64,000 nt of DNA from Mycolicibacterium senegalense (GTDB lineage: Bacteria; Actinomycetota; Actinomycetes; Mycobacteriales; Mycobacteriaceae): NCBI RefSeq assembly GCF_019645875.1, contig NZ_CP081000.1, forward strand, positions 1,488,001 to 1,552,000. The letters run 5' to 3'. The first letter of the stretch is position 1; each line of letters starts with the position of its first letter. The position numbers were made by a program, and so were the translations under genes. Positions 17,246 to 24,593 of this stretch are shown in pieces. A model generated the notes under the pieces. The model was not told the origin of the DNA. It saw only the letters and a list, made by a program, of their open reading frames with translations, and ran no database searches.

Positions 17246-17958
17246 ACCAAGGCCTCCATTCTGGATTTGGCGGCTCGTTCGGAGAGATCGGCGAAAAGCG
17301 CTGCATCGCTGCGCGAGGAGGCGTGGAGGTCCTCCGGATGCCATTGCACGGCAAGCAGATGTCCGCCGGTGTGTTCGAGGGCTTCCACGCACCCGTCGGC
17401 TGCGGTCGCGACCACCCGCAGGTCGGCGCCGATCACACCGACCGCCTGATGGTGATACGACGACACCGGGACCCGGGTGGACCCCGTGACCTGGAACAGC
17501 CGGCTGTCCTCGGCCACCGTCACGTCGTGCACGGCGTTGCCGTGCCCGACGCTGCTCGGCGGCAGGTGTTGAATCAGATCACCGCCCTGCACCACGTTGA
17601 GGATCTGCATACCGCGGCAGATCGCCAGGGTCGGGATGTCGAGTCGCACAGCGCAGGACATGACCGCCATGTCGAACGCATCCTGGTGTGCCACCGGATC
17701 TTCGGTCTCCGCAACAGGCTGCTGCCCGTAGTGCCGCGGGTCCAGGTCTGCCCCTCCGGGCATGCAGATGCCGTCGAACCGGGCCAGCCGGTCGGCCAGT
17801 TCGGCGGCAGGGTGACCGTCCGGGCCGTGCAGCACGAGCGGCTCGCCGCCACCCGCCCACACCGCCTCGCAGATCGCCTCTGCGGCCAGGGTCGCACTGA
17901 AGCGCAGGATCGGCACGCGGGCGGCGCGCCGGCCCGGCACCGCGATCAGCGGTCGCAT
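17242..17958 (-). CDS. Class I glutamine amidotransferase-like (PuuD-type) gamma-glutamyl hydrolase, copy 2
   Basis: 238-residue paralogue lying directly upstream of copy 1. The triad residues are Cys114 in AICRGMQ, His207 and Glu209 in VQWHPED, and it has the SSYHHQAV motif and the PGGADLDPRHYG segment typical of the family. It is nearer to classic PuuD than copy 1. It starts one base after the stop of the binding-protein gene, within one operon. Confidence 0.87.
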   Translation of the reverse strand: MRPLIAVPGRRAARVPILRFSATLAAEAICEAVWAGGGEPLVLHGPDGHPAAELADRLARFDGICMPGGADLDPRHYGQQPVAETEDPVAHQDAFDMAVMSCAVRLDIPTLAICRGMQILNVVQGGDLIQHLPPSSVGHGNAVHDVTVAEDSRLFQVTGSTRVPVSSYHHQAVGVIGADLRVVATAADGCVEALEHTGGHLLAVQWHPEDLHASSRSDAALFADLSERAAKSRMEALV

Positions 17959-17959
17959 G

Positions 17960-18661
17960 TCAGCCCACCTCGAAGGGGTAGTCCAGCGTCGGCAGCCACT
18001 GCGCCCACGCGGACTTCAGCCGGCCGTCGGCGATGATCCGAGCCAGCGCACCATCAAGGGCCGCAAGGGTTTCCGGGCGGTCCTTGGCGACGGCGACGCC
18101 CCACGGGTTGTTGGTCTTGACGACGAACGCGAGCTCGAAATCCGGGTCGGAGTCTCCGAGCGGGACGAACACGACGTCGTCGTCACAGACGGCGTCGACC
18201 TCGCCCGTGCGGAGTGCGGCCAGCATGTCCTCGTAGACGTGCTCCGACTCGAACTCCACCACCTCGGCGCCGGTGAACGAGGCGGCCAGGTTGTAGTTGG
18301 CCGACGCGCGGATGGCGGCGATCCGTTTGCCGACCAGGCCCGCCGGGTCGGGCACCGCCTCGCCGCGGCGCATCAGGATGCCTTCATGGAAGATCCCGTA
18401 CGGCCGGGTGAAATCGGCCTGCTCCAGGCGGGCAGGGATGATGCCCTGACCGCACAGCACGCCGTCCACCCGATGGTCGCGGGCGGCGGGCAGCATGTCG
18501 CCCCACGGCATGATGACCCACTCCAGTTTCCGGTTCAGTTCGGCCGCAAGGAGTTCGGCCACGGCCGGCTCATATCCCGACCGGCCGCCCGGCGACGAGG
18601 CGAGCCCGAACAGCGGGGGAGCGTCGGCGTCGATGCAGGCCAGGCGCAGCGGCTCGGTCAC
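17960..18661 (-). CDS. Family 3 solute-binding-protein-like protein without signal peptide
   Basis: 233-residue protein with the fold signatures of ABC amino-acid binding proteins: LRLACIDADAPPL at the start, GYEPAVAELLAAEL, a central LVGKRIAAIRASANY hinge and NNPWGVAVAKD. The GTG at 18661 overlaps the GS-like stop (GTGA). Neither this start nor the longer in-frame form has a signal peptide or lipobox, and no ABC permease or ATPase gene is near. It may act in the cytoplasm as a binding or sensing protein, or as an enzyme of the same fold. Function open. Confidence 0.75.
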   Translation of the reverse strand: MTEPLRLACIDADAPPLFGLASSPGGRSGYEPAVAELLAAELNRKLEWVIMPWGDMLPAARDHRVDGVLCGQGIIPARLEQADFTRPYGIFHEGILMRRGEAVPDPAGLVGKRIAAIRASANYNLAASFTGAEVVEFESEHVYEDMLAALRTGEVDAVCDDDVVFVPLGDSDPDFELAFVVKTNNPWGVAVAKDRPETLAALDGALARIIADGRLKSAWAQWLPTLDYPFEVG

Positions 18662-20043
18662 GGGGTGTCCTCCCAGTACATGTTGCGCTCCCAGTCGGTG
18701 ATCGAGCTGTTGAACCGCGCCCACTCGTCGGTCTTGTACTCCAGCAACAGATTCCCCAGCCGAGCACCCAGCGCGTTGATCAGGTAGTCGTCGGCCTTGA
18801 ACGCCGCCAGCGCGTCACCGAGGGTGAGCGGCAGTTCACCGAACAACTCCGGTTCCGTGGACTCGTAGCTCGAGCCGACCGTCGGTGCGCCGGGGTTGAT
18901 CTGGTTCTTCAGGCCGTCGTCGATGGACACCAGCATCGCCGCGTGGGTCAGGTACGGGTTGCATGCGGCATCGGGGAGCTTGTACTCGAGCCGGCCGTTG
19001 GCCGACAGCCGCACCGTGCAGGTCTTGTTGTCGAGGCCCCAGTTGATCTTCGACGGGGCGAACTGTCCCGCATCCCAGTATCGCTTGTAGGAGTTCACCG
19101 TCGATCCCATGATCAGCATCGCGCCCGGGGTGTGGGTGAGCAGCCCGCCCAGGGCGTACTGCCCCTCCTCGGTCAGGTGCAGATCGTGGCGGCCTTCCTC
19201 GGCCAGGATGTTGACGTCGCCGCGCCAGAGGCTGAAGTTGTGGTGGCAGCCGTTGCCCATGTAACCCTGGCCGGGTTTGGGCATGAAGCTCGCCTCGATG
19301 CCGAGCTCCCGGGCGACCTGCTTACAGATCTGACGGTAGGTCATCAGCCGGTCGGCCGTTGCGTCGCTGTGGTCGAACATCCAGTTGAGCTCGACCTGGC
19401 CGGCGTCCTCGAAGTCGCCTTCGACCATCTGGAAACCCATGAACTTCGCGTAGGTGATCACCTTTTGGTAGATCGCGCGGTACCGCTCGAGGTGCTCGAT
19501 GTGATAGGCGGGGCTCGAGTCGGGTCGTGATGAGGTGATGAAACCCGGGCCTTCCCAGGTCATCTCGGGCTCGGTGCCGGTGCGCAGTTCCAGCCCGGTC
19601 CGATCGGTGAATGCGGCGTGCAGTCGCTTCATCAGGCCGCGGGTGTCGGTCGGCAGGGGAGCGCCGGGATCGACCATCACGTGGTCGGGCTCGTACAGGC
19701 TGCAGAAGACGCGTGCGGTCTTGTGGTCCCAGGGCAGCACCGAGAACGTGTCGAGGTCGGGCATCGCGCAGTACTCGGCTGCGCCGACGCCGCCGCCGAG
19801 CAGGACGCCCTCGCGGGTGGTCTGCAGGTTGGCGATGGCAGTGCGGTGCTGCATGACGCCGCGGGTCGCCAGCCGCGCGAATTGGTCGGCGGGCACGACT
19901 TTTCCGACGACTCGCGCAGTGATGGTCACGGCCTGGAAGTAGACGAACTCCACGCCGTACTCCTCGATCGCCGCGAGTGCGGCGTCGAGGGCTCCGGGTG
20001 CGGAATTGGCCTCTCGGTGTTGGTCGAGCGCTGTTGTGCTCAT
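18658..20043 (-). CDS. Glutamine synthetase-like gamma-glutamyl-amine ligase
   Basis: 461-residue member of the glutamine synthetase fold, probably an ATP-dependent ligase joining glutamate to an amine (PuuA/GlnA3/GlnA4/IpuC type). Catalytic-domain signatures are present in divergent form: TEPEMTWEG, VEGDFEDAGQVELNW, GNGCHHNFSLW, NSYKRYWDAGQFAPSKINWG and GRLEYKLPDAACNPYL. The adenylylation segment of GlnA1-type enzymes is absent. The start at 20043 gives MSTTALDQHREAN; the longer frame overlaps the P450 gene. P450-GS adjacency is known from piperidine- and morpholine-degrading mycobacteria. Substrate inferred. Confidence 0.88.
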   Translation of the reverse strand: MSTTALDQHREANSAPGALDAALAAIEEYGVEFVYFQAVTITARVVGKVVPADQFARLATRGVMQHRTAIANLQTTREGVLLGGGVGAAEYCAMPDLDTFSVLPWDHKTARVFCSLYEPDHVMVDPGAPLPTDTRGLMKRLHAAFTDRTGLELRTGTEPEMTWEGPGFITSSRPDSSPAYHIEHLERYRAIYQKVITYAKFMGFQMVEGDFEDAGQVELNWMFDHSDATADRLMTYRQICKQVARELGIEASFMPKPGQGYMGNGCHHNFSLWRGDVNILAEEGRHDLHLTEEGQYALGGLLTHTPGAMLIMGSTVNSYKRYWDAGQFAPSKINWGLDNKTCTVRLSANGRLEYKLPDAACNPYLTHAAMLVSIDDGLKNQINPGAPTVGSSYESTEPELFGELPLTLGDALAAFKADDYLINALGARLGNLLLEYKTDEWARFNSSITDWERNMYWEDTP

Positions 20044-20089
20044 GGACGCGGACCTTTCGGGATGAGTGTGTGGTGGATGGACGGCCCGC

Positions 20090-21295
20090 TCAGGCGGGGG
20101 TGAAGCTGATCGGCAGCTTGTTCGCGCCGGTGTTGCCCGAGTCGGGCATCCAGTCGGCGCCGTCGAGCATCTTCGGGTCCCGGAGCCGGCGGGCCAGCAG
20201 CGGCAGCGCCTCGGCCATGTCGGCACGGGCCACGAAATGCCCCAGGCAGTGGTGCGCCCCGCCGCCGAAACCGAAGTGCGGCTTGCGTTCTGCGGCGATG
20301 TCGAAGCTGGGCTGCCCGAACACTCCCGGGTCGGTGCCCGACGATTCGCTGAACAGGTGGACGGTGGTTCCGGCATTGATCGCCAGTCCCTGGTATTCGA
20401 AGTCCTCGGTTGCCTCGCGGGTGACCCAGCGGACCGTCGGATTGGTCCGCATGACCTCTTCGACCGCCTTGCCTCCGAGAGCGGGGTTCTGTGCGAGCAG
20501 ATCCCACTGATCGGGGTTGTCGATGAAGCTCTGCATCGCCAGGCCGAGTTGGTTGCGGGTGGTGTCGTAGCCGCCGAAGATCATCAGGACGAAGGCATCG
20601 CGCAGTTCCTCGGCGGACAGCCCGCCGTCGTTCTTGGCTTGCACCAACGTCGTCGTGAAGTCGTCGCGCGGATTGGCCTCGCGGTCGGCGATCGCTGCAT
20701 CGGCGTACTCGAACAGCGTGGCCAGGGCGGCCTCGATCCGGGGCAACTCCTGCTTGAAGGTGATGCCCATCGCCAGCCCGATGGTGGCGGATTCGCGGGC
20801 GATGATCTCCCACTCCGACTCGGGCAACCCGAGCATGATGGCGATGACGCGGGCGGCATACGGATCGGCGAATTCGCCGATGAACTCGCACTCGCCCCGC
20901 TCGGCGAACGCGTCGACGAGTTCGCCTGCCAGCGCCTGGAATCGAGGCACCAGGCCTTTGATCAACCGCTTCGAAAAGGCGGGGTTGAGCAGGGTCCGCA
21001 GCCGGCGGTGCTCTTGGCCCTCCTTGTTCAGGATCCAGCTGTTCCACCAGTCCAGGAACGGGCCGTCGGTCACCCCGTTGTGGGCCGGCCAGTGCACACT
21101 GCCCTGGCGCAGGCTCGGATGGTGCATGAGCTCGCTGACCTCGGCGTAGCGCAGGACGGCGATCCCGTACTCGGTGTGGGCGAACCAGCTGGCCGCCCGG
21201 GCGTCGTGGACCGCGTCCGAGGTGATCGAGAACGAGGGATCGGTGACACGCAGGCGCGGCGCCTCGGTGTCGGTGGTGATGGTGTTCGGAGTCAC
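20090..21295 (-). CDS. Cytochrome P450
   Basis: 401-residue soluble bacterial P450. I-helix oxygen-binding motif FGGYDTTRN (Thr near 245), ExxR at Glu280-Arg283, and heme loop FGFGGGAHHCLGH with proximal Cys350. The GTG start at 21295 is the first plausible codon and leaves a 36-bp gap to the permease. The next gene encodes the GS-like ligase. In mycobacteria using cyclic secondary amines a P450 (CYP151) begins ring opening next to a GS-like gene; membership of CYP151 cannot be tested here. The in-operon flavin/2Fe-2S protein is the likely reductase. Confidence 0.93.
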   Translation of the reverse strand: MTPNTITTDTEAPRLRVTDPSFSITSDAVHDARAASWFAHTEYGIAVLRYAEVSELMHHPSLRQGSVHWPAHNGVTDGPFLDWWNSWILNKEGQEHRRLRTLLNPAFSKRLIKGLVPRFQALAGELVDAFAERGECEFIGEFADPYAARVIAIMLGLPESEWEIIARESATIGLAMGITFKQELPRIEAALATLFEYADAAIADREANPRDDFTTTLVQAKNDGGLSAEELRDAFVLMIFGGYDTTRNQLGLAMQSFIDNPDQWDLLAQNPALGGKAVEEVMRTNPTVRWVTREATEDFEYQGLAINAGTTVHLFSESSGTDPGVFGQPSFDIAAERKPHFGFGGGAHHCLGHFVARADMAEALPLLARRLRDPKMLDGADWMPDSGNTGANKLPISFTPA

Positions 21296-21331
21296 GGTGG
21301 CTCTCCTCTGGTGTTCGTAGTCTGAGATCGG

Positions 21332-22843
21332 CTAAACCGGCTGCACCACAACGGGTTTGTCCGGCGATTCGGCCGGGGCCGTTGGGATCGCGTCGGCGTG
21401 TGGCGTGGTGCCGTTGGAGTGGGAACCGACGATGGCCATGTAGAGCAGACCCAGTCCGAGGACGATGCCCGACATCAGCAGCACGATGTAGTTGTCGTAC
21501 CAGGGCGCTTCGGGCGTCCGGGGCCAACAGATGTTGACGATGGCTGCCACGCCGTAGACCAGGGCACCGACGTTGACCAACATTCCCCATCCGCCCAGGC
21601 GGTACTTGCCGCTGGGGACCCAACCTTTGATGCGGGCACGCAGCGCGGCGAACACGACCATCTGAAAGGCGATGTAGATGCCGACCGAACCGAAGCTGAT
21701 GAGCTTGGTCAGCGCGTCGGTGGAGACGATCGATCCGATGATGAGGGCGGCGGGGATGACCGCGGCGGCGAGCAACGCATATGGGGGGACGTGGCGCTTC
21801 TTGTCGAACCGGGCCCACAGCTTGGAGCCGACGATCATGCCGTCGCGGCCGTACGAGTAGAGCAGCCGGCTGGCTGCGGCCTGCAGGCTCAGGGCGCAGG
21901 ACACGAACGAGATCAGCACGATGCAGAGCACGATCTTGGATCCGACCGGGCCGAAGGCCGTGGCCAGCACGGTCGAGATCGGATCGACGTCCTCGCCGCG
22001 GATCACCGCACCGATGTCGACGACCGACAGAACCAGGCTGAGGCAGACGAAAGTGGCTGCGGCGCCGCCGATGTAGATGGTCCGTCGCATCGACTTCGGG
22101 ATCTGCACCCCGGGGTTGCGGACCTCCTCGGCCACGTCACCGCAGGCCTCGAATCCGTAGTACTGGAAGACGCCGATCAGGCTGGCGGCGAGAAACGCGT
22201 AGAGGAAGCTGTGCTCGCCCTGCGCTCCGAAGCTGTCGAACAGTACGCCCAACCCGTGGTGACGTTGGGTGAGCAACAGCCACCCGCCCACGATCAGCGC
22301 GCCGATCAGCTCGGCGGTGAAGCCGAAGATCGCGAAGTAGCTCAGCATCTTGGTGCCGGTGAGGTTGATGACGGTGGCCAGCAGCAGCACGATCAGCGCA
22401 CACACGACGGTGGTGTAAACCGTTGAGGTGAAACCGAATACGGTCGCCACGAACGGGCCGGCGCCGTAGGCCACGCCGGCGATGGTGGCCAGCAGCGCGA
22501 AGATGTACACCCAACCGGTCATCCACGCCCATTTGCGGCCCCACAGCCGGCGGGCCCACGGGTACACGCCGCCGGCCACCGGGAACTGGGCGACGATTTC
22601 GCTGAACACCAGCGCGACCAGCATCTGGCCGAAGCCCGCGATCAACAGGCTCCAGATCATCGGCGGGCCGGCCGCGGCGAGCGCGAAGGCGAAGACGGTG
22701 TAGATGCCGACGACGGGCGAGAGGTAGGTGAAGCCGAGCGAGAAGTTGGCCCAGAGGCTCATGTCTCGTTTGAACTCGGACTGGAAACCGAGCGCGGCGA
22801 GTTGCGCGTGGTCCTCGTCGTGCGGCTCGGGTGTTTTCGACAT
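21332..22843 (-). CDS. APC-superfamily amine/amino-acid permease
   Basis: 503-residue inner-membrane transporter with about twelve hydrophobic helices and the N-terminal signature FSLGFTYLSPVVGIYT of the APC branch that includes GABA and polyamine permeases. It is the first gene of the minus-strand amine operon and divergent from the FadR-type regulator. The ATG at 22843 (MSKTPEPHDEDH) is chosen; in-frame ATGs at 22873 and 22897 have no better ribosome site. It would import the substrate for the P450/GS route. Confidence 0.9.
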   Translation of the reverse strand: MSKTPEPHDEDHAQLAALGFQSEFKRDMSLWANFSLGFTYLSPVVGIYTVFAFALAAAGPPMIWSLLIAGFGQMLVALVFSEIVAQFPVAGGVYPWARRLWGRKWAWMTGWVYIFALLATIAGVAYGAGPFVATVFGFTSTVYTTVVCALIVLLLATVINLTGTKMLSYFAIFGFTAELIGALIVGGWLLLTQRHHGLGVLFDSFGAQGEHSFLYAFLAASLIGVFQYYGFEACGDVAEEVRNPGVQIPKSMRRTIYIGGAAATFVCLSLVLSVVDIGAVIRGEDVDPISTVLATAFGPVGSKIVLCIVLISFVSCALSLQAAASRLLYSYGRDGMIVGSKLWARFDKKRHVPPYALLAAAVIPAALIIGSIVSTDALTKLISFGSVGIYIAFQMVVFAALRARIKGWVPSGKYRLGGWGMLVNVGALVYGVAAIVNICWPRTPEAPWYDNYIVLLMSGIVLGLGLLYMAIVGSHSNGTTPHADAIPTAPAESPDKPVVVQPV

Positions 22844-22903
22844 AGGCGGCCGGCTTTCTGTGTCAGGGGCCATGTTCAGAGGTGGGCTGTGAGGCAAGCC
22901 ATA

Positions 22904-22945
22904 GAATTAAAACATAAAGGACCATAGTTCATAGTTCAAGACTTA
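22904..22945. promoter_or_regulatory. AT-rich divergent control region with tandem CATAGTT repeat
   Basis: The 141 bp between the permease and the FadR-type regulator contain an AT-rich island, unusual for this GC-rich sequence, with CATAGTT repeated in tandem (22923-22929 and 22930-22936). It should hold both promoters and the regulator's site; no perfect FadR-type palindrome was found. Confidence 0.4.
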
Positions 22946-22984
22946 TCGCGTACCATCGTCGAAATTGCCCTGGCAGGAGGAACA

Positions 22985-23737
22985 GTGGCGGTCGAACAGT
23001 TGCGCGGGCTGACCGCGGTGGGGGCTGTGTTGTCGCCTTTGGCGGGCAGCGGCCCCCGCACCGATGCCGTGGTGGCGCGGATCTCGGCGGCCATCGGCCT
23101 CGGGGTGATCTCCGACGGTGAGCAACTTCCGAGCGAGATCGATCTGGCCACTCAACTCGGCGTATCGACCATGACCCTGCGTGAAGCGCTGGCCATCTTG
23201 CGGGAGCAGGGGCTGGTGGTGACGAAGCGGGGGCGCGGCGGCGGAAGCTTCGTGCGTGCCTCGGCCGAAGACGTGCACACGCGATCGCTGGCCCTGCTGC
23301 AGGAGCTGACCGTTGAGGGGTTGCGCGATCTGGGCGACGAGCACTTCGCGGTCGCCGGTGCCACCGCGGTTCTCGCGACCCGCCGGGCGGTGGCGGCCGA
23401 CATCGCGCGGCTTCGTACGTTGGCGAACCGCCTTGCGGCCAGCGATGATGCGATCACCAGCCGTCGCGCCGACAGCCGGTTCCAGATCGAGATCGCGGTG
23501 TGTTCGCAGTCGGCTCGTCTCACCCGCGCAGAGGTGAACATTCAGGCCGAATTGGCGGCGATGGTCTGGCTGCCGCGTTTGGGGTTGGATCCGGCGGACG
23601 AGGCGGCCAGGCATCACCAACTCGTCGACGCGATCGAGGCCGGGGATCAAGCCGGCGCGCGATCATTGGCAGAGGAGTACAGCGCGCTGACCATCCGACG
23701 GCTCATCGGCCCGCGGATGGAGCTCGCCAGAACATGA
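22985..23737 (+). CDS. GntR-family (FadR subgroup) regulator
   Basis: 250-residue regulator. The winged helix-turn-helix (about residues 25-95) reads LPSEIDLATQLGVSTMTLREALAILREQGLVVTKRGRGGGSFV. The rest is an all-helical FCD-type effector domain. It starts at a GTG after AGGAGGA and is divergent from the amine operon, so it is its likely regulator, sensing an amine or an acid made from it. The Cache protein gene follows 76 bases downstream on the same strand. Confidence 0.88.
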   Translation: MAVEQLRGLTAVGAVLSPLAGSGPRTDAVVARISAAIGLGVISDGEQLPSEIDLATQLGVSTMTLREALAILREQGLVVTKRGRGGGSFVRASAEDVHTRSLALLQELTVEGLRDLGDEHFAVAGATAVLATRRAVAADIARLRTLANRLAASDDAITSRRADSRFQIEIAVCSQSARLTRAEVNIQAELAAMVWLPRLGLDPADEAARHHQLVDAIEAGDQAGARSLAEEYSALTIRRLIGPRMELART

Positions 23738-23751
23738 GTCCGCAGGCTGAT

Positions 23752-23766
23752 CCGGCATGCTGCCGG
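23752..23766. repeat. Short inverted repeat upstream of the Cache protein gene
   Basis: CCGGCA-TGC-TGCCGG is a perfect 6-bp inverted repeat with a 3-nt spacer between the regulator stop and the Cache gene. It may be an operator or a weak attenuator. Confidence 0.3.
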
Positions 23767-23813
23767 GCGCCGGTGCCTAGGCTGACGCCGATACAGACGG
23801 AAGGGCATTCGAG

Positions 23814-24569
23814 ATGATGGCGAACGGAACGGACCGGTCGTTTCGCGCCGATAACGGCGATGCGGCACTCGAGCTGGTCTCTGCGGCCGTGACCGCACTC
23901 GTAGAGAACCTCTTCGCCTCGTTGAGCACCGTCGCAACGGCCACCCGTGTGCTGTGGGACCGCATCGAAGACTCCGGCGCCAAGCCGACCTCGTCGGACC
24001 TGGCGGCGCTGCGCGACCCGGTGATCGGTGAATTGCGGCGGCAGGCCCATCTGGTGAACGGGGTCGGATTTGTCGTTGCGGACGGCGCGTTGGCAGACGT
24101 CCCTCGGTACCTCGAGTGGTGGCAGCCGAATCCCAAAACCGGTGGAGCGGCTCAACGCCTCGAACTGGATCTCAATCCGGGCAGCGAGTACTTCTACGAC
24201 TATTCCACGATGGAGTGGTATTCGGTGCCCCGCGACCGCGGTACCCGGTGGGTGTACGGGCCGTACCTGGACTACACCGGCGTCGATCTGTACGTGTGTA
24301 CATTCGCCGTCCCGGTGACCTCCGGGCGTGGGGAATTCATCGGTGTGACAGGGGCCGATGTGCCGGTGGCTCGACTGGACGCGGCGCTGCTGCCGACCTT
24401 CGCGGCGCATCGCACGCCCCTGGCGCTCACCAACTCGCAAGGGCGGGTGATCGTCGCCAACGATGCCGAGCACGTCGCCGGTTCCAAGCTGGAAGACCCG
24501 AATTCCCCGAGAGCACTGCCGGTTTCAGCGACACCCTGGTCGTTGGTGTCGCTGGGCGGCGACTCGTGA
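23814..24569 (+). CDS. Soluble Cache-domain protein
   Basis: 251-residue protein with a Cache (PDC-like) small-molecule-binding domain: an N-terminal helix (SAAVTALVENLFASLSTVA), then YFYDYSTMEWYSVPRDRG, WVYGPYLDYTGVDLYVCTFAVPV and GVTGADVPV. Cache domains are normally outside the membrane in receptors, but this one has no signal peptide or membrane segment. With the neighbouring FadR-type regulator it may sense the amine or a product inside the cell. Tandem ATGs at 23814 and 23817 are possible starts. Converges with the glutamate dehydrogenase gene. Confidence 0.75.
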   Translation: MMANGTDRSFRADNGDAALELVSAAVTALVENLFASLSTVATATRVLWDRIEDSGAKPTSSDLAALRDPVIGELRRQAHLVNGVGFVVADGALADVPRYLEWWQPNPKTGGAAQRLELDLNPGSEYFYDYSTMEWYSVPRDRGTRWVYGPYLDYTGVDLYVCTFAVPVTSGRGEFIGVTGADVPVARLDAALLPTFAAHRTPLALTNSQGRVIVANDAEHVAGSKLEDPNSPRALPVSATPWSLVSLGGDS

Positions 24570-24593
24570 AGGCCGGTTGACGGTTACGCACGC

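Noticed and set aside
20040..21818. Long minus-strand frame across the P450 region, 592 codons
   Set aside because: Arg/His/Gly-rich translation with no domain; it is the out-of-frame shadow of the P450 gene in GC-rich DNA.
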